Shown one piece after another: positions 11,270-24,599 of a DNA stretch of 64,000 nucleotides. The notes below the pieces were generated by a model, which saw only the letters and a program-made list of their open reading frames with translations, was not told the DNA's origin and did not search any database. A program made the position numbers and the translations under genes. Origin of the DNA: Glomus cerebriforme (lineage: Eukaryota > Glomeromycota > Glomeromycetes > Glomerales > Glomeraceae). Positions within the stretch are counted from its first letter, which is position 1, and the number at the start of each line of letters is the position of its first letter. Location of the stretch: positions 92,403-156,402 of the forward strand of contig QKYT01000149.1 of assembly GCA_003550305.1 (NCBI GenBank), given 5' to 3'.

Positions 11270-11690
11270 AAACTGAACATAAAGACGCTGACAAGATCTA
11301 AATATGAAAGAGACTGAGAGATCTAAGACCACTGAACTGAAGTGCCACCGATGAAATTTAAGATAAAAGATAAATGAGACTGAGAGATCCAAGGCCACTG
11401 AACTGAAGTGCCACTGACGAAATCTAAGATAAAAGATACAGTAAATGAAAGAGATCACTGAACGAAAGTGACATTGATGAAATTTAAAATAAATGATAAA
11501 TAAAACTGAGAGATCTAAGATCACTGAACCGAAGTGCCACTGATGAAATCTAAGATAAAAGATACAGTAAATGAGTAAGATCACTGAACGAAAGTGACAT
11601 CGATGAGATCTAAGATAAAAGATAAATGAGACCAAGAGATCTAAGGCCACCGAACGAAGAGATGCTGACAAGATCTAAGATAAAAGAAGT
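11270..11690. repeat. Minisatellite with alternating units of about 60 and 66 bp
   Basis: The core blocks ATCACTGAAC(C/G)(A/G)AAGTG, CACTGATGAAATCTAAGAT and AAAAGATA(A/C) repeat about seven times. Two spacer types alternate (one with AATGAGACTGAGAGATC, one with CAGTAAATGA). This gives a higher-order period of roughly 126 bp. A minus-strand frame runs through it only because both unit lengths are multiples of three. CACCTGT.GAACTGAAC occurs at both ends (11263 and 11733). Confidence 0.75.
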
Positions 11691-11959
11691 TAGAACGAAA
11701 TGGAAAATGAAATGGAAAAAAAAGGAAAGACCCACCTGTGGAACTGAACCTGAAACCCAATATATATTAATGAATTGATTTTGATTTTTTTTTTGTTTAT
11801 AATTATATTTATTTTATTTTTTTTNTTATTATTTTCTTATTATTTTAGAAAAAAGAAGAGGAAAAGAAACCTACTTGAAAGGAAAAGAAAACTAATTCAT
11901 CAACCCAAAAAAATTTTTAATTTTGGGAATTTTTTTAGGTCACTGATGAAATGTATAAT

Positions 11960-12155
11960 TTAAGACCTCTATATGGTAGGCCATACCATGGAGGCAGGGT
12001 ATGCACATAGTGAAAGTGCTGTGCTCCTATGTAATAGGTTGGGATCTTGTGGTACCGGAAGGTAGTGGTAATGCCTTATGACTGATGACCTGAGGGCCAC
12101 TCTAATGAGGTAGATAGACTCAACCCTCTTATTGCATTTTTTAGTTGAAAAACTT
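11960..12155 (+). repeat. GC-richer island, possible SINE-like element
   Basis: A markedly GC-richer stretch embedded in very AT-rich DNA. It contains GGTTGGGATC, similar to a Pol III B box (GGTTCGANTCC), at about 12037, and ends at a T6 run (12138-12143) that could terminate Pol III. An upstream A box is not convincing. This could be a tRNA-derived SINE or another repeat; it is not a tRNA, because I cannot fold a cloverleaf. Confidence 0.3.
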
Positions 12156-13155
12156 GATATTCTGAGACCAATTTTTATTTAAAAAATTTTTTTTTGATCT
12201 CTAAATGCATTACATTATTTTAATTACTTTACTTTGTACATTTTTTTAGGAATTTTTTTTTTTAAACCAAATTACTCAAGTAATACAAAATTAATTAGTA
12301 AATTTTAGTGTTTTTAAATAATAGAAATTATATACTGTAAATTTAAATTTATTATTATATATATAATTAAATTTTTATTTTATATATATATTTTTAAGCT
12401 ATAAATATTAAACTGTTGACATAATCAACAGGTGAATGCTAGTTGATTTTAAAAAAACCAAATATTTTAATATCATTATAATGCATTTGTGATATTAAAT
12501 CAGCATTTTTTAATATTATTGTAATGTCTTATTTTTTGGTAACTGATATCAAATCATTTTTAAAAAAATATAGTATTACCTTTTGTTTCTTAAGTAATAG
12601 TATAGAAGAAAAATAGAAATGTAAAAAAAAATATAATAGCTAATTGATAATTATAAGTAAAGGGTATAACTGATAATAAAAAACCTTATAAGCTTTTTAT
12701 TATTTAAGTCTTATAAGCTAAGCAAAAAACTTGTATTAGGATTTAGGATATAGGTTTATCTATATTAAGTCTTAGTCTTTCTAAAATACAAATAAATAAT
12801 CTTATAAATTTATTATCTAATATTTCAGATTATACAATTATACACTTATTGGACACCAATACAATACGTATGTGTCATAATATTGGTTACGCACTTGCAC
12901 TGGAAACGTGACAACGTGGCGAGACATACAGTCATCTGATTCAATTAAATGTCATATAGTGGGAGTTAACTGAAAGGTTTCCTTTTCTGGTGACAAGAAA
13001 TAAGTCGTCTCCTTGTATAGAAGCCGATCAAAACAAACTGATTATCATTATCAGTAAAACACGAAATTAGATTTCTCACGAGAAGAAAAAAAAAATTCCC
13101 ATAACCATTTCTTTATAAAAAATCACTTTAGTCTGTAGTTTCTACACCTGTTATA
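12156..13155. other. Spacer and presumed RFC1 promoter
   Basis: Mostly AT-rich. The last 300 bp (about 12850-13155) are more GC-balanced (for example GAAACGTGACAACGTGGCG) and run directly up to the RFC1 start, so they probably contain the promoter and 5' UTR. No defined element was identified. Confidence 0.45.
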
Positions 13156-16128
13156 ATGGATATTCGTAACTATTTCTCTGCACCAAACGCAAATAAAAAA
13201 TCAGGAAAAAAGACTACTACAAAGACCAAACGTCGGATCCAAGATTCGGACGACGAACTTGGTGATCACAAGGCTTCCAAAGCTTCTACTTCACAAACAG
13301 CCTCTGCTGCAAAATCTAGTACTTCAACACCAACACGTCAATCAACTCGACTTAATCGAAAAAACAACAAGGTTGATGAAGAACCAATATTAACAACTAA
13401 AAGTGAACGGAAGCGCTCTGTTACATCAAAATATAATGTAAAGAAAGATGATGATTTCATGACGATGGAAATCGACGATGAAATACCTCCTCCTCAAAGC
13501 ACCTCAGAAAACTCCGAAATATTTACTACTCCTAAGCGTTCAACAAGAAAAGCTACAGAATTAACACCAAAAGCAACAACCAAAAAACGACCAAAGTCAA
13601 AAATTGATGATGACGACGATTTTTTACCAGAAGAAGAATCACAATCATCTTCACCCCCCAAGAAAACTAAGCGTGAACAAAAAGAAGTGGAGTATAAATC
13701 TTCTAAGAATCGTTTTATTAAAACACCCCGGTCGAAAAAACAGAATGTGGATGATGATAGTGATACGATCATTACTCCTATTAAAGTTGAAGAAAATGAA
13801 TCTCCTGATATCAAAGTAGATCAATCTTATTTGAATAAAATTAGTCCAACCACTCCAGAATCAAAAGAATCAAAAGAAATATCTCAAAGTGAAGGAATGT
13901 GCTTGGTTGGTAAAACCTTTGTTTTTACTGGCGATTTATCTATGGATCGTGAAGAAGCTCAAGATCTCGTCAAACGTCACGGGGGCCGTGTTACTCTACA
14001 GCCCAGTTCTAAAACTTCATATGTTGTGGTCGGACAAGATCCAGGACCAAGGAAAATGGAAAAAGTTAAACAACATAAAATTCCTACTTTAAATGAAGAT
14101 CAACTTCTAGAGTTGATTAGAACTTCTCCCAAGAAATCTGATGTCGTTATAAGTGAATCTCAAAAATCCAAAGCTCCTAAACCCAAAGCTCCTATTACGA
14201 AGATTTCTGATGCGATTAATTCCGTTACTTCACCGACAAACGTCTCACAATTGTGGACAGAAAAATATCGACCAAAATCTCTCAGAGACTTTTGTGGTAA
14301 TCAGAATCAAGTAAAAGATATGGAAAAATGGCTTAGCGAGTGGGATAGGAAAGGTTTCAAGTTTAAGAACAAAGAATGGATGGCTGCATTGTTAATTGCT
14401 GGTTCTCCGGGAATTGGCAAGACATCTGCTGTTCATCTTATCGCAGATCTTGTAGGGTACAAAGTGGTTGAGCTTAATGCTAGCGATACTCGAAGCAAAA
14501 AAAAATTGGAAACCGTTATCAAAGTAGCGACAAAAAACACATCGATTACTGGTTTCTTTCAACCAGAAAGCGATAAAGCTTCAAATAAAGGGGTTGCAGA
14601 TAAGGTACAGAAAAAGAAAACATTTATCCTAATGGATGAAATCGATGGTATGTCCGCTGGCGATAAAGGTGGTATCGCTGAACTTATTCAATTAATCAAG
14701 AAAACAAGAATACCTATCATTTGTATCTGCAATGATATAAATGCTCAAAAACTAAAGTCGTTAAGGCCCTATTGTCAAGAGGTGAAGTTCAGCAAACCTC
14801 GAGTTGAACATGTCAGATCAAGAATTATGACAATTGCAACAAGAGAGAATCTACAAATTCAACCAACGGATGTAGACGAACTAATTAGAGGTGCCAATTC
14901 TGATATTCGTCAAATTTTGAACTTGTTATCTACGTGGAAGATTAACCATGAGAGTATTAATTATGATGAAATAAAGGCTTTAAACAAAACTAATGAGAAA
15001 CATCTTAAGAAAAATGTCTTTGAAATTGCTAAAGATCTTTTGAGTAATGACATCTGGAAATCTCGTAAGAATACTTTTAATGATAAAATGAAACTTTACT
15101 TCCAAGAGCACGATCTAGCTCCTTTAATGATCTTTGAGAATTATATAAAAATGAAACCCCTCACCATTCCTAAGTTCGTTAAAGAGTATGATAATGGAGA
15201 TATCAGTCTAGATACTTTAGAAAAACTCGCATCTCTGGAAGCTTTTGCAAAAGCTGCTGACGCAATGTCTTACGGAGATATGGTTGATAAAAGAATTCGT
15301 GGACCTCAACAAGAATGGAATCTTATGCCAATCCATGGATTCCTTTCTACTATTGCGCCTGCATATTACGTCCATGGCTACAGTAAAGGAGGGCAATTTG
15401 GCCAATATAAATTTCCAAGCTGGTTAGGACAAAATTCTAAAGCAATAAAGATTCATCGACAATTGAAAGAAATTCAAAGTCACATGCGAACTAAAATTTC
15501 TGCTGATAGAAGCGAAGTTCGTGAAAGTTATATTCCTACTCTTCGAAAAGCTCTTATCAGGCCTTTGGTTGACAAAAAAACGGAAGGTGTGAATGATACC
15601 ATTAAAATTATGGATCAATATATGATAACCAAAGAACAATTTGATGCCATCATGGAATTTAAAGACGAACAAACACGCTATAAACCCACTGAAATTGTTA
15701 GCAGTTTAAAGTCTACGTTTACAAAGAAGTAAGTATATACAAAAAATCTTATAAACTTTTATATTTATCTTATGTAATAATTGAAATTCATTTTTTTATA
15801 TAGGTATAATTCCACTTCACATCCTCTTCCTTTCTTAAACATATCGAACGTGGTTACTACTAAAAGTAGCAGGCCTGTTATAACTGCTGATGTAGATGAT
15901 TTTATTGAAGAAGAGGTAGTTCCTGATGACGATGACGTAATCGCTGATGACGATGAGGATCTTGCAAAGGATCGCCTCATTATCCAAACTTCTTTGGTAG
16001 GTCGAGGAGGTCGGGGAGGTCGGGGAGGAGGTCGGGGAGGAAGTCGAGGAGGTCGAGGAGGGCGTGGCGGAGGTCGTGGCGGACGTAATACACGCGGTGG
16101 AGGTCGTGGCCGGGGTAGCCGCAAATAA
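13156..16128 (+). CDS. RFC1: Replication factor C subunit 1 (clamp loader large subunit)
   Basis: RFC1 is the large subunit of the heteropentamer that loads PCNA onto primer-template junctions in the nucleus. Exon 1 is 13156-15728 and exon 2 15804-16128; the 75-bp GTAAGT...TAG intron keeps frame, giving 965 residues. The protein opens with MDIRNYF, resembling the N-terminal PCNA-contact motif of other RFC1 proteins. It continues with a disordered Lys/Ser-rich region, a BRCT domain (about 246-325), the clamp-loader AAA+ module with Walker A GSPGIGKT (416-423) and Walker B LMDEID (492-497), and the RFC1-specific C-terminal helical domain. The last exon adds an acidic stretch and then a pure RGG/GRG-rich tail of about 45 residues, which is not usual for RFC1. 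The family assignment is very secure. Confidence 0.95.
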
Positions 16129-16634
16129 ATTGTTATCATGAAGAAATAATATAAAATTAAAAAAAAAAACAATATTTTTGCCAGTAATAATTATTTGTTT
16201 ATTTGGTTAGTTTGAGACGTAATTCAAAGATGACTATTTTAATGTTTTTTATTTTATTGCATGCAATGTTTAAATAGGAAATAGTCATATATAAATCGAA
16301 TAAACTTAAAATTTCTCTTATTAAAATAAAAATTTAACTATCTTTTTGCTTTCCGGCATACCCATTATTCCAAACGGTGTGCTGTGTATCCATAATAATC
16401 AATAAGGGCCAGAATGTAGATCAATCAAATATTGATGATCTTCGACATCTCATTTTCTTTCATCAAGGAATTTTGGATATACTGAAATACTTTCACAATA
16501 TTCGCATCGTAAACCGAATCTTGCTGGTTAAACCAACATTCGGTTCTTACACGATTAATCCATTAATAATATTTCATGGTCAGAAAAGAAGCTTTTCTTA
16601 TACTATCTTAAATCGATTTTTATCTACAAAAATT

Positions 16635-18467
16635 ATGGAAAATACGGATATTATAGAAGATACTACGATCGTATCAATAAAATCATTAGATAGTGTTGCA
16701 AGTGAAGTAAAAATGGGAACTTCGGAAACAACAGAACCTGAAGGAGGAATTCAGTATAGATTACGAATTAAAAATATACCAAGATTTGCATCAGTTAAGA
16801 TGATGAAAGATTTATTAGCTAAGAACGGATGTGAGCAAGTTAAAATACAAAAATCTCCAAAATGGGATTATTGTTTTGCTACTTTAAAAACGGAAGAACA
16901 ACAATTATATGTTATGGACAAATTAAAAGGGGTAAAACTCAAAAATAAAGAATTATTGGTACGAATAGATAATGTTACAGAAAAAGATAGGCAAGCATTG
17001 TTTGATAAACGGAATAATGAAAAGCAGCAAAATATTGAACAATCTGGTATACAAAAATCACCAGAAGAAATGCTAGCAGATCAAGTAACGCCATTACATA
17101 TTTATGAATATCAAGCTCAATTGGAACTTAAACAAAGTGGGATTATAAAATCTCTTGAGACATTTCGCGATAAGATGAAAGAATTATATAAGAATCAGTA
17201 TCATCATTCTTCATGGCTGCTAAAAGAGTTCGATTTCAAGCTCCCTTTAGATCTTAATCCAATGATACATTCGCCAGTTTTGAAAGGGTATAGAAATAAA
17301 TGTGAATTTACGGCAGGATTAAATCTCAAAGGAGAAAAAACAGTTGGATTTTTATTAGGAGCCTATAAAGATGGACTTAATACTGTTCTTGAGCCAGATA
17401 ATTCAATCCACGTTAGTGATGTAGCAAAAAAGATCGCGAAAGCCATTCAGAGTTATATACGACAATCTTTATATGACGTGTATGATCGTAGGACAAAACA
17501 GGGCAATTGGCGTCAAATAACTGTTAGATCACAGCAATGCGGCGACGTGATGATTATAATACAAATACATCCTCAAGGTTTAAGTAAAGAACAAATTGAT
17601 CTGGAAAAGGCTACTCTTCTTGAATTCTTAAAAACTTTCGCTAAAAAAGAAAATTTTAATCTAATCTCTTTGATAGTTCAAATGTATGACGGTGTAAGCA
17701 ATGGTATGTCAGAAGATCCATTTGAATGCTTATTTGGCACTCCATTTATCCATGAAGAAATGATGAATTGTAGATTCCGAATTTCTCCCAGGGCATTTTT
17801 CCAAACAAATACTGCAGCAGCAGAATTGTTGTATCAAAAATGTGGAAATATTATAAAAGAAATATATGAATCAAAAGATTTTTCAGAGTCGCCAACATTG
17901 ATAGATATGTGCTGTGGAACAGGAACTATTGGGATTGCTTTATCAAAAAATCTCGGAACTATAATTAAGGGAGTCATTGGAATAGAGCTTTGTGAAGAGG
18001 CTATAGAGGATGCTAAAATAAATGCCTCTTTGAATGGAATAGACAATGTCGAATATATTCTTGGACCAGTTGAAAAGAATTTATTTGCTTTAAGTAAATT
18101 TAATAATGAGACTTCTGGAACTGCTGTAGCAATTGTAGATCCACCACGTGCGGGAGTTCACAAGAATGTCATTAAAGCACTTCGTAAATGTCGTGCAATT
18201 GAGCACTTTATTTATATTTCATGCGATCATAATGCTGCTATTCAGAATTTTATAGATATTTGTCGTCCTACGAATAATAATTTTCCTGGAATACCATTTA
18301 AACCTGTTAAAGCTGTTGGAGTGGATCTTTTCCCACATGCTAAACATGTCGAATTGATAATTGAGTTCTGTAGAAATAGAGAAAATTCAGAAATCCAATT
18401 ATCAGATGTGCCCAGAATGTACGCTTCGCAAGATATCGAATCAAAAGGATCAAATTTCACTATCTAA
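16635..18467 (+). CDS. TRM2: tRNA (uracil-5-)-methyltransferase, TRM2/TRMT2A type
   Basis: Predicted to methylate U54 of tRNA (and possibly related sites) using S-adenosylmethionine. From the first ATG (16635) the protein has 610 residues in one exon. It carries an RRM-like domain (about 40-112), as in animal TRMT2A; a central domain with GYRNKCEFTAGL; the substrate loop SPRAFFQTN; the SAM motif MCCGTGTIG (about 425); DPPRAGVH; and the catalytic nucleophile in YISCDHN (about Cys530). The frame stays open for 99 codons upstream of this ATG (from 16338). That stretch has no ATG but contains a basic, Ser-rich sequence (QKRSFSYTILNRFLSTKI) that looks like a mitochondrial presequence. Either a non-AUG start or an unseen 5' exon may make a longer form. 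The gene converges on the glycosyltransferase gene, 168 bp away. Confidence 0.92.
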   Translation: MENTDIIEDTTIVSIKSLDSVASEVKMGTSETTEPEGGIQYRLRIKNIPRFASVKMMKDLLAKNGCEQVKIQKSPKWDYCFATLKTEEQQLYVMDKLKGVKLKNKELLVRIDNVTEKDRQALFDKRNNEKQQNIEQSGIQKSPEEMLADQVTPLHIYEYQAQLELKQSGIIKSLETFRDKMKELYKNQYHHSSWLLKEFDFKLPLDLNPMIHSPVLKGYRNKCEFTAGLNLKGEKTVGFLLGAYKDGLNTVLEPDNSIHVSDVAKKIAKAIQSYIRQSLYDVYDRRTKQGNWRQITVRSQQCGDVMIIIQIHPQGLSKEQIDLEKATLLEFLKTFAKKENFNLISLIVQMYDGVSNGMSEDPFECLFGTPFIHEEMMNCRFRISPRAFFQTNTAAAELLYQKCGNIIKEIYESKDFSESPTLIDMCCGTGTIGIALSKNLGTIIKGVIGIELCEEAIEDAKINASLNGIDNVEYILGPVEKNLFALSKFNNETSGTAVAIVDPPRAGVHKNVIKALRKCRAIEHFIYISCDHNAAIQNFIDICRPTNNNFPGIPFKPVKAVGVDLFPHAKHVELIIEFCRNRENSEIQLSDVPRMYASQDIESKGSNFTI

Positions 18468-18635
18468 ACTAAACACTTTACTCATCAGTTACAGAAAAGT
18501 TTATGCACTCAAGAAATTAATTATTTTTAATTCTTATTAGTTAATTTAATTAATATTATTTTATTAAAATTATTAATTTTATTAATTGTTATATAAATAA
18601 TTAATTTTCTAACTATATAAATTTTGTACCAAATA

Positions 18636-20295
18636 TTAAACAGCTGTAACACTATCTAAAGTTAAACCATCAATTATACCTAGACCCCAATTCGTTATTA
18701 TTCTAGCACATTGTTGTTTAACGTGATTTGCTTTTAGTGTATTCCATTCGCCCATTGAATCTAATATTCTTGCATGATGAATACATGCTTCTCGAAAGAA
18801 TTTAGTGTACATTCGATCTTTAATGGTTTTCTATAAAAGAGAATAATGAATTATTGTTAACAGAAACGTATAATAAAAAATAATCGTGAATTTAATACGA
18901 ACCTCCCATTTAGATTCTACAGGTTTAAGGAGATATGAATGTCGATTATAATGATATTCTATTAAAAACGCTTCAGGGATTACCCATAATTCCGATCCAC
19001 TAATATACATTTGAAACAAGCATGCTGCTTTACTGTTCTCGAAATTATCAAATCTTTCGGTACACCTAAAGAGAAAAGATGTTATCATTATTATTTAATA
19101 AAATTGTAGAAAAAACGTTTCATTCTAAATTTACCATGGAATATCTCTTCCTCGCTTTACAACAAAATTTGGCTGATAATGCATTTCATAATCGGATACA
19201 TTATATACTTTTTTTTTTAACCAATTTTCATAACTTGTTGGACCTTTATTAAGTGACCAACCACTATCTTTTAATCCCATATGTTTACGTTTGATTAATT
19301 TTGTTAATTCATCGATTGAACGTGGAATATCATGACTTGTGGCAAGTTCAGTAAAAGTAAATGTAGGCAGAACAAGAATATCGGTTTGTAAAAGAACTTC
19401 TTTATACTTTCCAAGTATTTTTCGTGCGCGTTGTGTTGGCCATGTATCTTGATCTAAAAATAATACAAAATCCGAACGAGCGAAAAATCTTGCAATATTG
19501 AAATGTAAATTAGTGGGTCTAGGTAATATTGTAACATTATTAATGGATATTGGACCTGCTAAAAGATGAATATCAACATGTTTTTTAAGAACTTCATTTC
19601 TTTTATATAAATCATTATACGTTGCAAGAGTATTTACAATTCTCGGATCTGTATCATCGAGTGTTTCCGTTGGCACGTGAAGAACTGCTGATACAGGACC
19701 TGCAAAGTATATAATAATAAGCATATCATTTCTTGATTGATTTAAAACAATAGATGATCGAATCTGCATTTGAAGAAATTGATTACCCTGCCAAGCTTCG
19801 GCTAGTCGTATTAAATCATCAAAACCTTGTGGAGATACAAAAGTAGTGACAGTTATGTCGTTTAATTCAGGTGTATGCTCAGCACGATAATAATAAGGGT
19901 ATAAACTATCGGTAAATAACTTTGAAGTTTTCGAGTGCATTTTAGAAAATCGATATGAATTACTCATTTCGGATAATGGAGACATTTGATTTGTATCTAT
20001 TAATTTAGAGAAAGGAAATTGTTTTAATCCATTAATTGGATCAAATCATCATCAATTAAAACTTACCATATGTTCTTAATATAGGATGTAAAATTTTAGA
20101 TCTTCCAAAGTACAATCTCTTAAATATATGTGTGAAGGAGAAAATTGCAGAGAAAACGATATATGTTATCACAATTATTCTGACTAGTCTTGTTGTTACT
20201 AGCCATGATAAAAATTTTTTTGGTGTAAGTCTTGGTGTCCCCGAAATTGGTAATGAGTTAGTTGAACTAAAAATCGGTAACATGTTTAAAGTCAT
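18636..20295 (-). CDS. LARGE/B4GAT1-like (GT49-type) type II Golgi glycosyltransferase
   Basis: Four exons (20295-20067, 19996-19135, 19065-18903, 18830-18636) join in phase to 482 residues. Exon 1 encodes a short cytosolic tail and a signal anchor (about 36-60, VRIIVITYIVFSAIFSF), giving the type II topology of Golgi transferases. The lumenal part starts with ITVTTFVSPQGFDDL. It has the metal-binding DxD in VLFLDQDTWP and the late motif W-CTERF...F across the exon 2/3 join, similar to the second catalytic domain of LARGE and to B4GAT1, which transfer glucuronic acid to xylose. Those animal enzymes act on matriglycan, which fungi are not known to make, so the substrate here is open. The ATG at 20295 is chosen because the codon above it is TTG. 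The gene is divergent from the makorin-like gene, with 336 bp between the starts. Confidence 0.85.
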
Positions 20296-20631
20296 ATTTT
20301 TCAATGTGCCGATGATTCAGGAGCTTTTTAAATAGCATTCAAATAATTAATCTTCTCCTGCGTCATCTGACTATTTAGTAAATGTTGTGGAACAAATTAA
20401 AATTAATCTTACCAACTATAGCGAAAATTTCGGAAAATTTCCCTGTAAATTTAAATTAACGACAATAACATTGTGATTTAGAATTTACGTAGGCAACCTT
20501 CTTTGCTTGGAAAGCCACATTCTTATTTTTTGTAAGCCGGACGCATAACGAATTTTGAGTCTCCTCATTAAAAAGCAACGTATTCCTCTTTGTTAAAAAC
20601 CTGCTCTTATTTCAATTGAATTTATTGAATC
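20296..20631. promoter_or_regulatory. Divergent promoter region between glycosyltransferase and makorin-like genes
   Basis: The 336-bp stretch separates two head-to-head start codons, so it must hold both promoters. It contains pyrimidine-rich segments next to the makorin start (ATTCCTCTTTG, CTGCTCTTATTTC). No specific factor site can be named with confidence. Confidence 0.5.
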
Positions 20632-21789
20632 ATGTCGTCTTACAGGGTGAACGCGAGCTCCTCACGCCCGATTTGCAAGTATTTTGCTAACGGACGTTGT
20701 AATTATGGGGCAAATTGCAAATATTTGCATACACGAGAAGGCAATAGTTCTCACAGTAGAAACAGCGATGATGAACAAACCAACCATAATAATATGGGAG
20801 GAAGCTCTTCTTCAATGTTACACAAGCATGATTCTAATTCGAACTATCATAGATCAAACAGTAGTAACAATGGTACAACTGATAGAGTTCCGCCTGAAAA
20901 TTTAACGGTTTGCAAATATTTCTTGGAAGATCGTTGTATGTTTGGAGATTCATGTTGGTATAAACATGAAAAACCTAATGAAATTAACGAAATTAATACC
21001 GCCGATAGTCAAAAAAATGACTTGAAAAATCAAAAAGACAAACAAAAAGCAAAAGAGGTCGAAGAGGAATATACGTGTGCTATTTGTTATGATACTCCTA
21101 AAGTGTTTGGATTACTTGTACATTGCGATCATATATTTTGTCGCGATTGTATACAAGTATGGCGTAAAACGAGCAACGTTTCAAGCCCTTTTCAAGATGT
21201 TGATACCACCAAGACATGTCCCGTATGCCGAAAGAATTCACCATATTTTGTTCCATCTAGTCGTTTTGCGAAATCTGGACCTCAAAAAGAACAAATCATT
21301 TCAACATACAAGGAAAAAATTTCTCAAATTCCTTGTAAATATTTTGAAAAGTCTAGAAAATGTCCTTTTGCTGATGCCTGCTTTTATCAGCATGCTAATC
21401 CTGACGGATCAAGATGTATTTTAGGTCCTCCTCGCAAGAAAAAGACAAGATCATATATTAGATATTTTTCTGCCGACGGAGATTTAGATTTATCTACTAT
21501 CTCTGAAATTATTGATGGATTTCACTTTAATATAACTGATTGGGACGATGGAGAGGATGGTTGGGATGATGATGACGATGACGAAGAAATTGCCTATATT
21601 ACTGATCATTTTAATCGAATGGAAGTAGTTGCAAATGAGGATGATGATGACAATGTCCCTCGATGGGCAACAGATTGGCCAAACCCACAAGGATGGGCGG
21701 ATGGATGGGAAGAATTTGAAACAAACAATGGATTCAGTGTATTAGACCATGATGAAGATTGTGCAATGGATTTGCGCAACATTTATTGA
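20632..21789 (+). CDS. Makorin-like RING E3 ubiquitin ligase with three CCCH zinc fingers
   Basis: Single exon, 385 residues. Two N-terminal CCCH fingers (CKYFANGRCNYGANCKYLH at about 15-33; CKYFLEDRCMFGDSCWYKH at about 97-115) precede a C3HC4 RING starting CAICYD (about 149) and ending CPVC (about 198). The makorin signature NSPYFVPSS and a third CCCH finger (CKYF...CPFADACFYQH, about 235-254) follow. The tail is strongly acidic, with a run of Asp around 310-325. The finger-RING-finger order is diagnostic of the makorin family, whose members ubiquitinate RNA-binding and other proteins. The RING is complete, so the ligase is expected to be active. The substrate is unknown. Confidence 0.93.
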   Translation: MSSYRVNASSSRPICKYFANGRCNYGANCKYLHTREGNSSHSRNSDDEQTNHNNMGGSSSSMLHKHDSNSNYHRSNSSNNGTTDRVPPENLTVCKYFLEDRCMFGDSCWYKHEKPNEINEINTADSQKNDLKNQKDKQKAKEVEEEYTCAICYDTPKVFGLLVHCDHIFCRDCIQVWRKTSNVSSPFQDVDTTKTCPVCRKNSPYFVPSSRFAKSGPQKEQIISTYKEKISQIPCKYFEKSRKCPFADACFYQHANPDGSRCILGPPRKKKTRSYIRYFSADGDLDLSTISEIIDGFHFNITDWDDGEDGWDDDDDDEEIAYITDHFNRMEVVANEDDDDNVPRWATDWPNPQGWADGWEEFETNNGFSVLDHDEDCAMDLRNIY

Positions 21790-22145
21790 ACTCTACAAGA
21801 GTCAACAATATTTATCATCTTACAGTACTAATCTAGATTTGTATAAACCGGCGATATGCTGGTATATTTTTCTCTTTTTTTTTTCCCTTCTTTTTTCCCT
21901 TATTTTCTTCTATAAATAAATCATTATAAATAAATATTGTTATTGTAAATGAAAAATGAATTGTAATTCTTTATGTAAATTAAGTAATATATACAGATAT
22001 AGTTTCACATATCGAATAAAACTTAATACAATCTTACGCAAAATTTTCATTGGCTGTTGACATTTGGTAATCAATGATTATAGATGACACGAAATCTATA
22101 ATTTTTAATTTTGATATTAATTAAAACGACACAGCGTTGATTAAG

Positions 22146-24164
<2,019 letters not shown>

Positions 24165-24599
24165 TTATTCAAAGTTATATATATATTTGAGTATTAGTTT
24201 AACAATTTATCAATAAAAATCAAGCAATTAAAACATCATTCTTGGTAAAATTAGATATGGTTTAATCAAAACTAAATGGTATTTTGCTAATATTAAATGT
24301 ATGCTTTTAAATAACTTTATATTTGTTTTTACTAAATTAATAAAGGATAATCCAATCTATAATAATAAAATATATAAGATAATAATTTATTTTTTTTGTA
24401 AACAAAATGAATACCAATGAACTTTATTCATAAAGAGAATTAAACTTCTTAATACAATTGCATCTGTAATTTAACCTTCATCTTAATATATGGAAAATCA
24501 CCACTTGTTGTATAGGTCCTCAAAGTGAAGTTATATTACTGAACCTCTTTAAATAAAATATGTTCTGATTCTTTCTCTACTCTATAAAAGTCAGTTTCT

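Noticed and set aside
11261..11671. 136-codon minus-strand frame with repeats of HFRSV...FYLRF
   Set aside because: An artefact of a minisatellite whose unit lengths are multiples of three; no start context or conserved domain.
13494..13814. Minus-strand frames opposite RFC1, and Pro/Arg-rich frame opposite its RGG tail
   Set aside because: Shadows of the RFC1 coding strand.
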